A stretch of DNA of 64,000 nt, taken from Coenobita brevimanus (Eukaryota; Arthropoda; Malacostraca; Decapoda; Coenobitidae). The position numbers and the translations under genes were made by a program. Location of the stretch: the NCBI GenBank assembly GCA_032717465.1, contig CM064732.1:21895812-21959811 (forward strand), in the 5' to 3' direction. Shown piece after piece: positions 1-10,894 of the stretch (positions are counted from its first letter, which is position 1; the number at the start of each line of letters is the position of its first letter). The notes beneath the pieces were generated by a model. That model was given only the letters and a program-made list of their open reading frames with translations, had not been told where the DNA came from and searched no databases.

Positions 1-1136
1 CCAACATGAAAAGAGCACGCAAACCTGCTGCAAGCACAAAAAACATTCGAAAAATAAAGACTTACCTGATTGGGCCCTACCGGTTCATCTATATTTAGAT
101 GTACTGCCTGGTAACTTCCCCTTCCTTCTTTTCCTGAAATGCCCCTGAATTGGCGTAAAATTTTTACTATTACACATGAAAGTAATGAATGGTGCACTGA
201 TTCCCAGCTTAAGACTGACAAGTTATGAGCACTTTAGTTTACACCGGTACTCATGGAAGCAATGCACGCCTTCGTCTATCAGATTATCAATACTGTAGTG
301 TATAGGGAATGCCTTAGGTTTTTCTATCTGAAATAGCCATATCCTCTTAATTAAGAAAAAAAAAAAAAAAAAGAAGCAAACTTAGAGCATTTTAAAAGAT
401 TTGCGGGACAATGATTTTAGCAGACTGTCGTAAGTGTACTATTATATTCGCTCGAGCTCCTGGTGCGGGAAAATATGTGCTCCACGTAATCTGGAGTACA
501 TCTGCTACTGTCTAACTTTTAAAAAGACACTCATGCATGGAGAGTTACTTCCTTATCCTTGCTGTCTGATGTCCTCCTCTGGTGACATGTAGTTGCAGCG
601 CAATCCCAGTCATTCTGTTGTCTGTGCTAATGCAATCCCTAAGCAATGTGACAGACTCACTTGCCGAGGAAATCGCGTGATTAGTATTCTAGTGTTTATG
701 GTTGCCAGATAGTCATAATTGCTTAATTGCTGACTTCTGGTTTAGTCGTACTCTGCCCAGACTTTACCAGCACGAATGTGTGTAATGTTCTGGATATGGA
801 CATAAAAAATATCGAAGACGATTAACGGCAGTTTCGTACTTCCAATTAAGAAATCATGAAATAAGAATGACTGTAATAGCACATTCCATTTTGACAGACA
901 ATAATTTTAAAATATGTTTAATTCAGTATGGACATACTTCAGAAAGTAAGGAAGCCCATGATAAGTAAATGATTTAGATAAATATCGAGTTATATGTTAT
1001 TCTAGCGACGCTTGGCATTTGCACAAGCTGTACATCACCCAAGAGGGACCAAAGAGTTAGTTGTTATGTGTTCTTTATATCTATACTCTATACTGACGAC
1101 GAGACGATGGCAATGGATATGACGATAGCATTAATG
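1..1136. other. No recognisable feature
   Basis: AT-rich sequence with short open frames only. It holds a poly-A run near 355-372 and nothing I can assign to a gene or a known element. Confidence 0.6.
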
Positions 1137-1840
1137 TTTTTTTTTTTTATGCGAGGGAGAAGGAACCAAAGGCTGAGCCCGCATGAACGTTCCTTCCAAG
1201 AAAGAAAGAAAGAAAAAAAAAACAATACAAAAGACAGCCAAATTCAAGATCCATTCATTTCGAGCTGCCTGGACACACTGGGTTTGAAAGACTAGAGATC
1301 ATAGGAAGTAGGAAATACAGAGGGAGGGAGACAGTTCCAGAGTTGACCTGTTCCATAAATGAAGGACTGGGAGTAACGGTTAACGCTTGCATTAGAGAGT
1401 TGGAGAGAAAAGCGATGAGAGTTTGTTGTTAGACGGGTGCTACGCGCCCGTCGTAAAGGTGGAGGGATACAAGCAGTGGGTTCAGAGGAGCAGTGACCAT
1501 TGAAGTAGCAATAGAAAAGAGATAAAGAAGCAACAGTGCGACGAAGAGGCAGAGGTTAAAGGAAGCCAGTAAGAGGAGGAGAGTTGATGAGACGAATAGC
1601 CTTTGACTCCACGCTATTGAGAAAAGCTGTATGTGGGGAGCCTCCCCACACATGAGAGTTGTACAGTAAAAAGGGGAGAATAAAACCCGTGTGTAAAGTC
1701 AACAATTGTGCAGGGGTAAAGAAGGAACGGAGTCGGCTTAGCACACTTAATCTCTTGGAAGCAGATTTTACAAGAAATGTAATATGATCTTTCCAAGATA
1801 AGTCCCGTGTGAATGAAACCCCAAGCATGTTCAAGGATGA
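1137..1840 (-). mobile_element. 5'-truncated Jockey/CR1-type LINE, 3' fragment
   Basis: Read on the minus strand, 1834-1556 encodes the region just after the RT palm of a non-LTR retrotransposon: LGVSFTRDLSWKDHI, then an R-L-R-x-F-F-T-P stretch and VWGGSPHTAFLNSVESKA. The frame then breaks and the C-terminal tail continues in other frames down to about 1290. A T-run at 1137-1148 is the poly(A) tail in minus orientation. The fragment aligns well with a second copy at 19022-19527. It is a dead, 5'-truncated copy without catalytic palm residues. Jockey/CR1-type is inferred from the LGV motif and A tail; the clade is not resolved. Confidence 0.8.
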
Positions 1841-3330
1841 TGCACGATTGAACTGGATATTATTACAATTATGGAAACTGTGATTGCGATTCTATTAAGT
1901 TTAATGGAGACGTCATCTCTATTACGGTTTCTGCAGCTTCTTTCTTCTAAAACCTCTTAAGCCCTTCATCCCGAGGGCGTCATTATTACTCATTTTATTC
2001 ACGTTAACTTCCGAAGATTTTATTCAGCTTATGAGAGTATCCAAGTAATGATGGAGGTTAATGTAAGTTACAAATAACCCCTGTAGTTGGAAGACTATCC
2101 TGAGGGATATAAATTCGTGTGACGGTAATACAACACACTTTAAAAGACGTTATTTGAGTGGTAGGGTTTATGAAATCTATATCTTACCCCTTCAATGCTA
2201 AAACTCCCCTTTGAGCCGAATAAAATCATCTGAAGCTAACAAGATTAAATTTTACCATCGGGTTCAAGTCACAGAAATTTCTTGGTTATCCAAACGTTTG
2301 GTAAAAGACTGGAAGCCGTGTAACAAAAGACAGGTCTCACGCTGAGCCACGGAGAGACCATTACAACTCCTGCACGATATCACTGCTGGGGATGGGGGGA
2401 GATATCCTGCAGTGAAAAATAAGGGTGTAAAAAAGGAGAAGAAAAGGGAAATAAAGAGAAGAAAGGTTCGAGAAAAGGAACATCAAAATCTTATGTTACT
2501 TTCTGAGGTGAACCTGCCATACCACAGAACAGTTCAGAGCTGGGAACCGGCCGACCCGTCCCTGTGAATGATCCATTACGCGTGGGGCAGAGCTGTCACC
2601 CCCACCCAAGCACTAATACCACCAGACTACCAGGCATTTTTTTTTTTTTTTTTTTTTTTTGTCACCACGGAGTAAAATTGGAAAACAACAGTGAAAGAGA
2701 GAATACACAACAATCGATAGGCATTAATTTTAAGCCGCCTTCTTCTTTTCTTTCTTTAGGAGAAAAGGGGAAATACTGTCGAAGAAAATGGGAAGCAAAT
2801 TAGACGATAGACGGGGAGAGGGGGGAAAGTGGAAACATACAAGGGACTGGACAGATGGAAAGAGAAACTGTTAAGAAGAGAAAGGAGATTCGGTTAATTT
2901 ATGAACAAGGGGAAAGGAAGAAAAGAGAGTGAGAGAGGAGAAACCTGAGACTAAGCAGGAAGAAAAGGACGACGGAAGGAGAAATATGAGGCAGAGGAGA
3001 GAGAGTGAAAAGAAAAACATAAGGTGGAAAGGAAGAGAAAATGGGAAGGAGAAAACAGAAATTATGAAAAGAAACCGACGACTGGCAAAGAGGAAAGGGA
3101 TGACGGAAGAGAGGAGGGGAGAAAGCAGGAATATAAAAGAGGGAGAAAAGAATAAAAACAAAGAAAATGGGGGAGGGGGATGATATGACGGAAGAGAAAG
3201 CCGAAATGGGAAAAAACGGAAGAAATGAAGATGAGATTTATCATTGATTCCTCTGGTACTAATCACAGGCAGATCAACGTTTTTATTCAGATGAAGAAGG
3301 CTTCCGAACGATGGAGGTTATAAACAATAT
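1841..3330. other. Intergenic, with a purine-rich tract
   Basis: No gene seen. From about 2400-2520 and 2790-3235 the plus strand is strongly purine-rich (AAAGGAGAAG-like). This creates long open frames on both strands that are composition artefacts. A T-run lies at about 2638-2660. Confidence 0.6.
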
Positions 3331-3408
3331 ATACGCATATTTATCTTTTCTGCTACGAAGACGATCTTAATACGCGTATTTATCGTTTCTACCACGATGA
3401 CGATCTTA
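3331..3408. repeat. 39-bp tandem duplication
   Basis: Two adjacent 39-bp units (3331-3369 and 3370-3408), both starting ATACGC and ending ACGATCTTA, differ at about six positions. This is an isolated local duplication with no coding signal. Confidence 0.8.
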
Positions 3409-6165
3409 ATAATGTAGGTACCTCCAGACGATTACATTTAGCTGTGAGTATCTCTGACTAAAGGTATTTAAATGAGATTCAGGGTACAAAGGGTTTATTG
3501 GACATATTAAGAAAAGAGTTGATTAAGAGGTCCTCTGCATTTCTAAGTCGAAAAAAAAAAAATGCTCAGATTATGAGGAACAGCCACAAAGTGGTAATGA
3601 CTATCCCGAACGTTGGAATGTCTCCACAAACCTTCAGCGATCTGGTAACTCTTACTGCTGGACCTCCTAGGGGACGGCCAAGAAGAGCTGATATATCAGA
3701 ATTTATCGACTTACTGATTTACGTACTGAAGGACAATTTGAAAATAGCCCTTTGCAGCCCCCCGCAGTGTCTCCGGGGGTGTTACAAGTGTCCCCCTAGG
3801 ATCCACCTAAATAATTCTCATGATGAACTAAATTCGCAAACGATTCATAAGTTGAAATTAATTTATATAAATACCTTGATTCTCTATAGGTAAAAAGCCA
3901 AAATAATGACCTGATTTTTATAGTCTTTTAAAGCATATTATGGGCCTTGTCTTGGCCAAGCCTCCAAGGTCTCGCAATGAAGACCTTGTCTATACTAGTT
4001 ACCATTGCTAGGTAATAATTTATGTGGCAAAAGCGTTGCGAGAGGCATGGCCTTGCTTATGTAATTATGAGGTTCACAAATTTCGCGTATGTTTATTTAT
4101 GCACTTTGAAGCTCTTTGAATGGTTTGTCAAATACAGTGTCTAGCTATTCAGTGCAAAATTCACGTCACAGAGGGAAGTATAGAAGAAACCTATGATGTT
4201 CATTTTCTCCAAAAGCTTTTCAAAATGTGCTGATGCATCTTTCATTCAGTTAAAGCTTTGTTCGTTATTGTTCATACCTCCCTTTCCTTGGGGGAAGCAG
4301 CCTAGGTAGCCTATATAGACAGATAGAGATTTTCTTTGTTCTGAATTTGAGAGATCAATATTGTCTGGTATTATTCTGATGTTCTTTGTTTCACAGACTG
4401 ATTATCTTACTTGGTAACATTTTTGTAATTCAGACAGAGGAAAAAATTATGAGAGCCTTCAGTTTACCATGCAATTGTCGTAATACTGACATTAGTTTAA
4501 GTATCTGAATTGTGCCTTTATAGCATGCAGTTTACACACATGAAATGTCAAGACATAGGTCCTTATAGAGTTATAGGTATATACTGCCTTATCAATTCTG
4601 AACTGCCATATTATTCATATCTTCTTGTTTTACATCTACACTTTTACATGATGAGGCTTGAAATCCATCTATTGGATCTCCAGGGTGTACAGATTTTGGG
4701 GTGAAAATCTGAACATCCTGACTATACCATAAAATAATTCTGCCTTGGAAGCGTTATGACTTCCTTAACAGCTTCCTTAACAGGGGGGAAGACGGGTGGC
4801 ATGATATAAGTAGGCCTGCCAGAAAGGGGAGTGTGGGCTGCAGAAAGGGAGACTGGGAAGAAGGAGATAGATTTATAGGAAAGGGGAAGGAAAGTCAGCG
4901 GTAAACTGGAAAGAAGGTGGCCAAAAGGGAGAGAATAATTATCCGTATGAGCGGACGGGAATAGGGTGTTTGAAGGTTTAGGAGAGGAATTGGATTAGTA
5001 GAAGTGATGATTTATATTACTTCAGTATGATGACGACTTTTACATTGCAGTACAGTCTGGTATCAGTTGATATAAATAAGTTTAACTCTTTGAATTCGGC
5101 TGACATCCTTTGTAATATACTGTAGCTGCTGCCGAGCGATTGTATTGACTTTGGAAAGGCATCTCGTGGTAAAGGAGTTAAAGATATACATGTATCTAAC
5201 CCCTCCATATAGCAGAGGCTGTCCTAAGTGAATAAAACTGTCACGCCAAGAATTAGAAGAAAAAGATATTCCCGCTATTAGAGAGTTAAACAGTATTTCT
5301 CTAACTGAAAAAAAAAAGAAGAAAAAAGTATTCTTTTCGGGTAAGGAGGTTCCCTGTCACATCCTTTGCAGTTTGTGTGGCATATCTTACACTGCTGTTC
5401 CCGTGCATGTTATTTACATTATGCCTCTGCACTATCCACATACCATTGCATAGATAACATACGATGGAATATTGACGCGACATATGCAGAAATGAAAAAG
5501 ATACGGAGAAGATGCTGAAAAGCCTCCAAAACTAAAACAATACCTGCAGTGAAAATTAAACTGGTAAGGAAGAGATGCTAGAAAACCACTAAGATGAAGA
5601 TAATATGGCCATTGGAAATAGTCTACATAATCTGTGTTAGGAAGTCTTTAACAACTTTTTCTTGAGATCTGATGAATTTGTCAGTATAGGGGAGGTTAGT
5701 TATATTAAAGGAACTGTGGAGCTGAAGCGATGCAACAGTATGGGCAGGGAAATGAAAGAAAGAGGCAGAAATTATAACCTGAACACAAAAGATGAAAGGC
5801 TAACCAAATGCGGTTATTATTATTTTCATGCTAGCACTATAAGATTACATTGAACTTAGGAGACCCCGTTGTTATAAACAGGTTGAGCTGAATAAAATCA
5901 TCTGAAAATAATAATACAATAATATGGTGAACATTATTGTAAAGAAGAGGCTAATGACAAAATGAAGAAGGACCAGACAGGACTGAGCAAACATTAAGCG
6001 ACATGATAAGGAATAAAGTTAATCTCTTTAGTCCGATTATGTCTTTTCAGTTCTTGCTACCTCTAGAAGGTTTTATTCAACTTAGTAGGAAGTGCTGGTA
6101 ATAAAGAGGTTGGATGCAGTTCTCATGAATCCTTTCAGTGCAGTTTCTTAAATTTCTTGATGCCT
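3409..6165. other. No recognisable feature
   Basis: AT-rich with only short open frames and no motif I recognise. The 131-residue open frame at 3498-3893 has no domain signature, and its context gives no support for expression. Confidence 0.5.
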
Positions 6166-6490
6166 CTTGAACAGTTGTTCCCAAACTGTAGTCCATGGTT
6201 CCCTAGAGGATCATTGTACATTTTTCGGTGTGGTCACGAAATAACCTGCAATATATAAAATTACTAGAGATAGAATTTCAGTTGCTTTCCTGAGTCAAAG
6301 TTTGTGACGAATCTTTTTCCCTTAATTTCACATAGATCTTACCGATATCTGGAGGCAAGATTAAGATCAGATAGATGTGGTCAATAGCCAAGATAATCTG
6401 CAAGAGGAGATCGACTAATTTTTTGTTGCCACAATTATAGTTCATAAAATTTACAAGGGGTGTGCGCAAAAAAATCATGATTTTAGGTAG
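6166..6490. mobile_element. Possible degraded hAT-like MITE
   Basis: The stretch from about 6166 (CAGTTGTTCCCAAACTGTAG followed by a TGGTTCCCTAGAGG-like stretch) resembles the ends of widespread hAT-type MITEs that open with CAGTGGTTCCCAA. A GGGTGTGCGCAAAAAAA stretch near 6459 could be inner sequence of the opposite end. I could not find a convincing right terminus or target duplication. Confidence 0.3.
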
Positions 6491-6673
6491 TTAGATTCAG
6501 AGGCCCCAGACCGAAACTAATTTTTCCCATAAGAAGTTCAGTTTAAATTATGATATTTTCAATTTCGATGCGGTTTTTTGGTACATATTCCCATCAAAAT
6601 TTGAGAATCCACTGTATAGCTATCTATCTATATACATACAGTATATATACAGTACACACACACACATATAGTA

Positions 6674-8639
6674 CAGTAATACCCCGTTATACGATACCCC
6701 TAGATGCGATAGCCTGGCTTAACGAAGGGGGTAGAAATACCACCATATCCCGCCTAATGATGGCCAACCCCAGTTTAACGATGGGTTTTGATTTTTTAAA
6801 ACCAATTTTGATGATATTCTAGACTAAAATTGTGTGTTTAGGTTGATTTATAAATAGTTTTTAGACTTAGCTTAATGTGTTTTAGCCATAGGTGTGGTGA
6901 ATATTGTCATTTGGAAGTACAGCTTACTAAGTGTGATTTTTTTACAGACTAATATTTGATGATTTTCAGATTTTATTTGTTGGTTTTAGTGAGTTATTTA
7001 CAGATGTTAGGCTTAGGTTAGCTTCTTTTACAGCTGTTAGGCCATTTATATTGGCTTTAAACTTGATTTTGGGCTCATATGGGTGGTCTTTGATTTGGTT
7101 GGGGGGGAAACCCGAGGCTGAAAAACTCATCCCATTGCTTTACACCCACTGCAAACTGACTTAGGACTTACACACAGAATTGCTATAGGAGAGTTGTCTG
7201 TCTTTGCTTTGTGTTTCTTACTCAACCAAGTGAATTTTTTGGGCAAGAAGTAACTGGCAACTCCTCTGGTGTTGGCGGGAGGTGGTGAAACACTCAGCAC
7301 GTCTGTGCTTGCCCAGAAGCGAGAGTGGAAGTATATGCTCCCGTCACTCCAAGCTTCCACCTCCCTCTTTTTTGTATGCATTAGTGTTTGCCCTGTAATT
7401 TTCCTAGAGTCAAGTTGTCTTCCCTGGAAAGTACTTTCTCAAGGGATGAGAGGGTCTGTATCATTGGATGGAGGCAGGATAATGTCCCTATCAACACGAT
7501 TTGTGAACGTACTCGATGCGCAAAGTCGACCGTCATGAATATTCTTGCTGCAACACGCGGCCTGTCACCTGATGTCGCACCAGAGCACAAGCATGGTGGT
7601 GGAAAGAAGAGGACGACTTCCAGAGGTACAGATACACTTCTGAAGAGGGAAGTAATCAAGAATCCTCAAATGACAGCAGCAGAAATGAAGAGAATGCATC
7701 CCCAGCTGTTAAAAGACATCTCATTTCGAACTATTCAACACCGCTTGCAAAAGGAGCTGGGTTTGCCAAGCTGCACTGCAGCCAAGAAACCACTTCTCAC
7801 TGACTGCATGAAGAAGCAGCGCATTCAGTTTGCCAAGAAGAATGCACACTGGACATCGGATGAGTGGGGAAAAGTTATGTTTTCCGATGAAAGCACATTG
7901 CAAGTGTTCGAGGTGCATTCCGCCAAGGTTCGTCGCCCTGCCTCCCATAGTCGATATGACCCTGCCTACACGGTGCCAACTGTTGAGCACCCACAATCAA
8001 TAAGGGTATGGGGGTGTTTCACAGGTGAAATGGGAAGGGGAGGCCTCTACTTTCTTCCTAAGAACTTGATGAATAGTGGCCGGTACATTCAAGTTCTGAA
8101 AGATCATTTGTTAAACTTTTTTGCCATTCATGGGTGCGACTTTTTCATGCACAATTCAGCTCCATGTCACAAGTCAAGAAAGGTGACAAAATGGCTTCAG
8201 GATAATCGGATTGAGGTCCTCGACTGGCCTGGCAACAGACTGGATCTAAATACGATAGAAAACTGTTGGGCAAAGATGAAAAAAATCATGGCAGAGAAGA
8301 AGACACCCAATCTGGACAACCTCAAGACTGAACTGACAGATGTTTGGTACAAAGAAATGTCCTTAGATTACTTTAGAGATCTAAATTATTCTATGCCAAA
8401 ATGCATCGAACTGGTCCTGAAAAATAAGGGAGACGTGATTTCATATTAATGAATGGCATTTCATGAACAAACATTGTGATATACAGTACCATGATTTCTG
8501 TTTTTTAATACCTTGTGGGGCGAGGTCCTATGTCAATTTGCGGTAGCCGTACTTGTTAAAATTACCCTGATATACGATATACTGCCTGATGATGGGATTT
8601 TACCTAACCAAATGCATCGTTAAGCTGAGGGTGTACGTG
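6674..8639 (+). mobile_element. Tc1/mariner-like DNA transposon
   Basis: A transposase-like frame sits between imperfect inverted ends. The left end is CAGTAATACCCCGTTATACG (6674 on). The right end, read inward on the minus strand from 8639, is CACGTACACCCTCAGCTTAACG. Each is flanked by TA (6672-6673 and 8640-8641), the standard Tc1/mariner target duplication. TTAACGAT-like submotifs recur near both ends. At about 1.97 kb it is longer than a classic 1.3-kb mariner because of about 700 bp of 5' non-coding sequence. RTE-A copy 1 begins immediately after it. Confidence 0.8.
7388..8449 (+). pseudogene. Mariner-like transposase, DD34E with second Asp replaced
   Basis: 353 residues, continuous. 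Cut-and-paste transposases of this superfamily bind the inverted ends through an N-terminal helix-turn-helix and cleave with a D,D,E/D triad. Residues about 20-60 look like the DNA-binding HTH, and 75-125 like the second HTH. The catalytic core shows VMFSDES (Asp167) and DWPGN...LDLNTIENCW (Glu291). The block that normally reads DNAPCH or DSAPCH here reads MHNSAPCH, so the second Asp is Asn256. Asn256 and Glu291 are separated by 34 residues, matching DD34E. The frame is otherwise open, so the protein could be made but should be catalytically dead. The start is the first Met of the frame; an upstream start is not excluded. Confidence 0.85.
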
Positions 8640-8738
8640 TATATATACCCCCTGGGGGTAGGTTTTTTTTTTTCGAGAATACTCCCCCAGTATCCCTGCT
8701 TGTCGTAAAAGGCGATTAAAAGGGTTGGCGGAGGGTTA

Positions 8739-9046
8739 GTGCCCCTCCCCGGAAAACAACTGAATAAAAAGACAAACAATAAGCCTCGGACAAGGACTGA
8801 CCAAATAATGACGACCAAAGACCGGACAAAGGACATGGTAATCGGAACGGGGAATGTAAGGGGAGAGGATTATGAGGTGAAAGAGAGATTGTCCAGGTGC
8901 TTGAGAGTGCAAAAGTTGATGTATGCGGAATAACTGAAACGAAATGGAGAGATGAGAGTGTGAAAGAATGGGAGTATGGATGGGGTATATGTAAGGTGAC
9001 CAGATTTATTGGAGCTAAAAGAGGGACGCGCGCACGCACACGCGAG

Positions 9047-9084
<38 letters not shown>

Positions 9085-10596
9085 GATAGATAGATAGATA
9101 GCTAGATAGATAAACAGAGATACAGATATGGATATAGATAGATAGATAGATAGTTAGATAGACAAACAGAGAGATAAAGAGATAGAGATAGGTATAGATA
9201 GACAGATAGATATATAGACAGATAGATATTGACTAATGTGACAGCAACAGCTGCTGCGCTACACCTCAAACCGAGGCTGCTAATCATAAACTAACGTCTC
9301 CTACGAACTCCGAACATACCGTATGGTACAGTGAATGGGTCGACCAAAGTTACCAGCTAGTGAGTATATTAATAATTAGATATTTCATTTGGTTAGGATT
9401 ATGCATTTTTCTAATTCATCCTAATTTCATAAAAGAAGGTCATGTTATATCTAATGCAATAGTAAGTTTCTAAAAGCGAGACAATTAAGATAATTTGCTC
9501 AAAAAGCGGGACATTCTAGTCACAATTAAAAAAGCGGGACGGACGTCCAAAAAGCTCGTAAAAGCGGGACTCTGGTCATCTTAGGTATATGTGCAGGAGT
9601 AGGTGAGAATGAGAGGGCATAAGAAGGAGTATGTATAGTTGTGAGTAAAAGATGGAAGAAGAGCATCAGAGAGTATGGATCAGTTGGGTCAAGGATTGTG
9701 TGGGTAAGATTGAAAGTTAGAGTACAAATGTGGGCGATTGTGTGTGTGTATGTGCCAACACAAGATCGTGCAAGCAGAGTGAGAGAAGAGTTCTGGACAA
9801 ATGTGAAGGTGTGCATGGAAAAGTTTGGAAGGAATGAGAGAGTGTTTTTCATCGGTGATATGAATGGTAAAGTAGGGAACGTGAAGGTGGATGAAATAGT
9901 TGGTGAGTGGGGTGTGCCTGCTGTGATAGACGAGAATGGCAGTGTGTTAGTGGACATTTGTGCTGGGAGGGGGTTGGTGATACCCAATACCCTCTTCAGG
10001 CACAAAATGATCCACAGGTATACATGGCTAGTAATGAGAAGGGTGGGTGGTGAACTGAAAGAAAGGAAGGCAATGTTTGATTATGTGTGTGTGGATGAAG
10101 GATGCGAAGTTGTGTAATGGATGCAAGAGCTTATAGAGGTTGGGGGAGTGGACTTTCTGACCACCACTTGGTGATGGCCAGAATCAAGGTCCATTTAGGA
10201 TGGAAAAATAGAAGAAGGGAAGGACGGGAAGAAGGAGTATTTGTAAGGAGAGTGGAAAGGTTACAAGAGGATGAGAAAAAGGCAGAGTATAAGAGAGAAG
10301 TGGAGGAACGATTGGGCAAATATGAATTGGAGCAGATGGGGGACGTGGAAGGTGTGTGCAGGATATTCACAGAAGAAATATGTGCAGCATGTGATGTGGT
10401 GTGTGGGATGAAGAGAAGATGGAGGGGTGTGCAAGGAACAGCGTGGTTGAATGAAGAGGTGAGACAGGCTGTGGCACAAAAGAAGAAAGCATACAGTGAA
10501 TGGATGAGAAATAGGGACGTGGAAGAAGTTGAGAGGCGGAAGAGAGAGTTATATGTAGAAAGAAAGAGAGGTGAAAAGATTAGTAAGAGAGAGTAA
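8739..10596 (+). pseudogene. RTE-A copy 1 AP-type endonuclease and linker, broken
   Basis: The endonuclease of such elements nicks target DNA to prime reverse transcription. Visible pieces are IGTGNVRGED (usually W-N-V-R-G; the Trp is lost to a TGG-to-GGG change), GITETKWRD with the catalytic Glu, FFIGDMNGKVGN (the GDxN block) and GLSDHHLVMARI (the SDH block, about 10150-10190). The frame is broken by a 592-bp MITE after the first third, and by a stop or shift around 10117. A basic linker region with RRWRGVQGTAW and AQKKKAYSEWMRNRD follows to 10596. It cannot encode one protein. Confidence 0.8.
8992..9583. mobile_element. hAT-like MITE inserted in RTE-A endonuclease
   Basis: 592 bp flanked by an 8-bp direct repeat GGTATATG (8984-8991 and 9584-9591). 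Termini are inverted: TAAGGTGACCAGA on the left and TAAGATGACCAGA reading inward from the right, 12 of 13 matching. Subterminal AAAGCGGGAC motifs repeat near the right end (about 9474-9570). The middle holds (TG)n at about 9047-9078 and (GATA)n-like DNA to about 9225. Copy 3 of RTE-A lacks this insert, which confirms the empty site. There is no coding capacity. An 8-bp duplication is typical of hAT transposases. Confidence 0.85.
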
Positions 10597-10894
10597 GAAG
10601 AGAGTGGATGAGGAATTTGGAAGGAACTTGAGTGTAAAGTGGAGAGACTGTAAGAAAATGTTCTTGAAAGAGGTGAAAAGAGTAAGATAGGGTGGAAGTG
10701 AAGTTAGTAGGGGAGTGAAAGATAAAAATGGTAGATTACTAGTGGAGAAGGGAGAAAAAGTGTGCAGATGGAGAGTACACTTTAAGGAATTGTTGAACAT
10801 AGAGGATGGAAGTAATGCGAGTATAAGTGGCTGGGGAATGGCTGGGAGTAGGAGGGAGGTGAGAAGACTGGAAGAGATCAGTAGGATATAAGTT

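Noticed and set aside
3498..3893. 131-residue open frame as a host exon
   Set aside because: No recognisable domain, no splice context I could support, and weak coding character.
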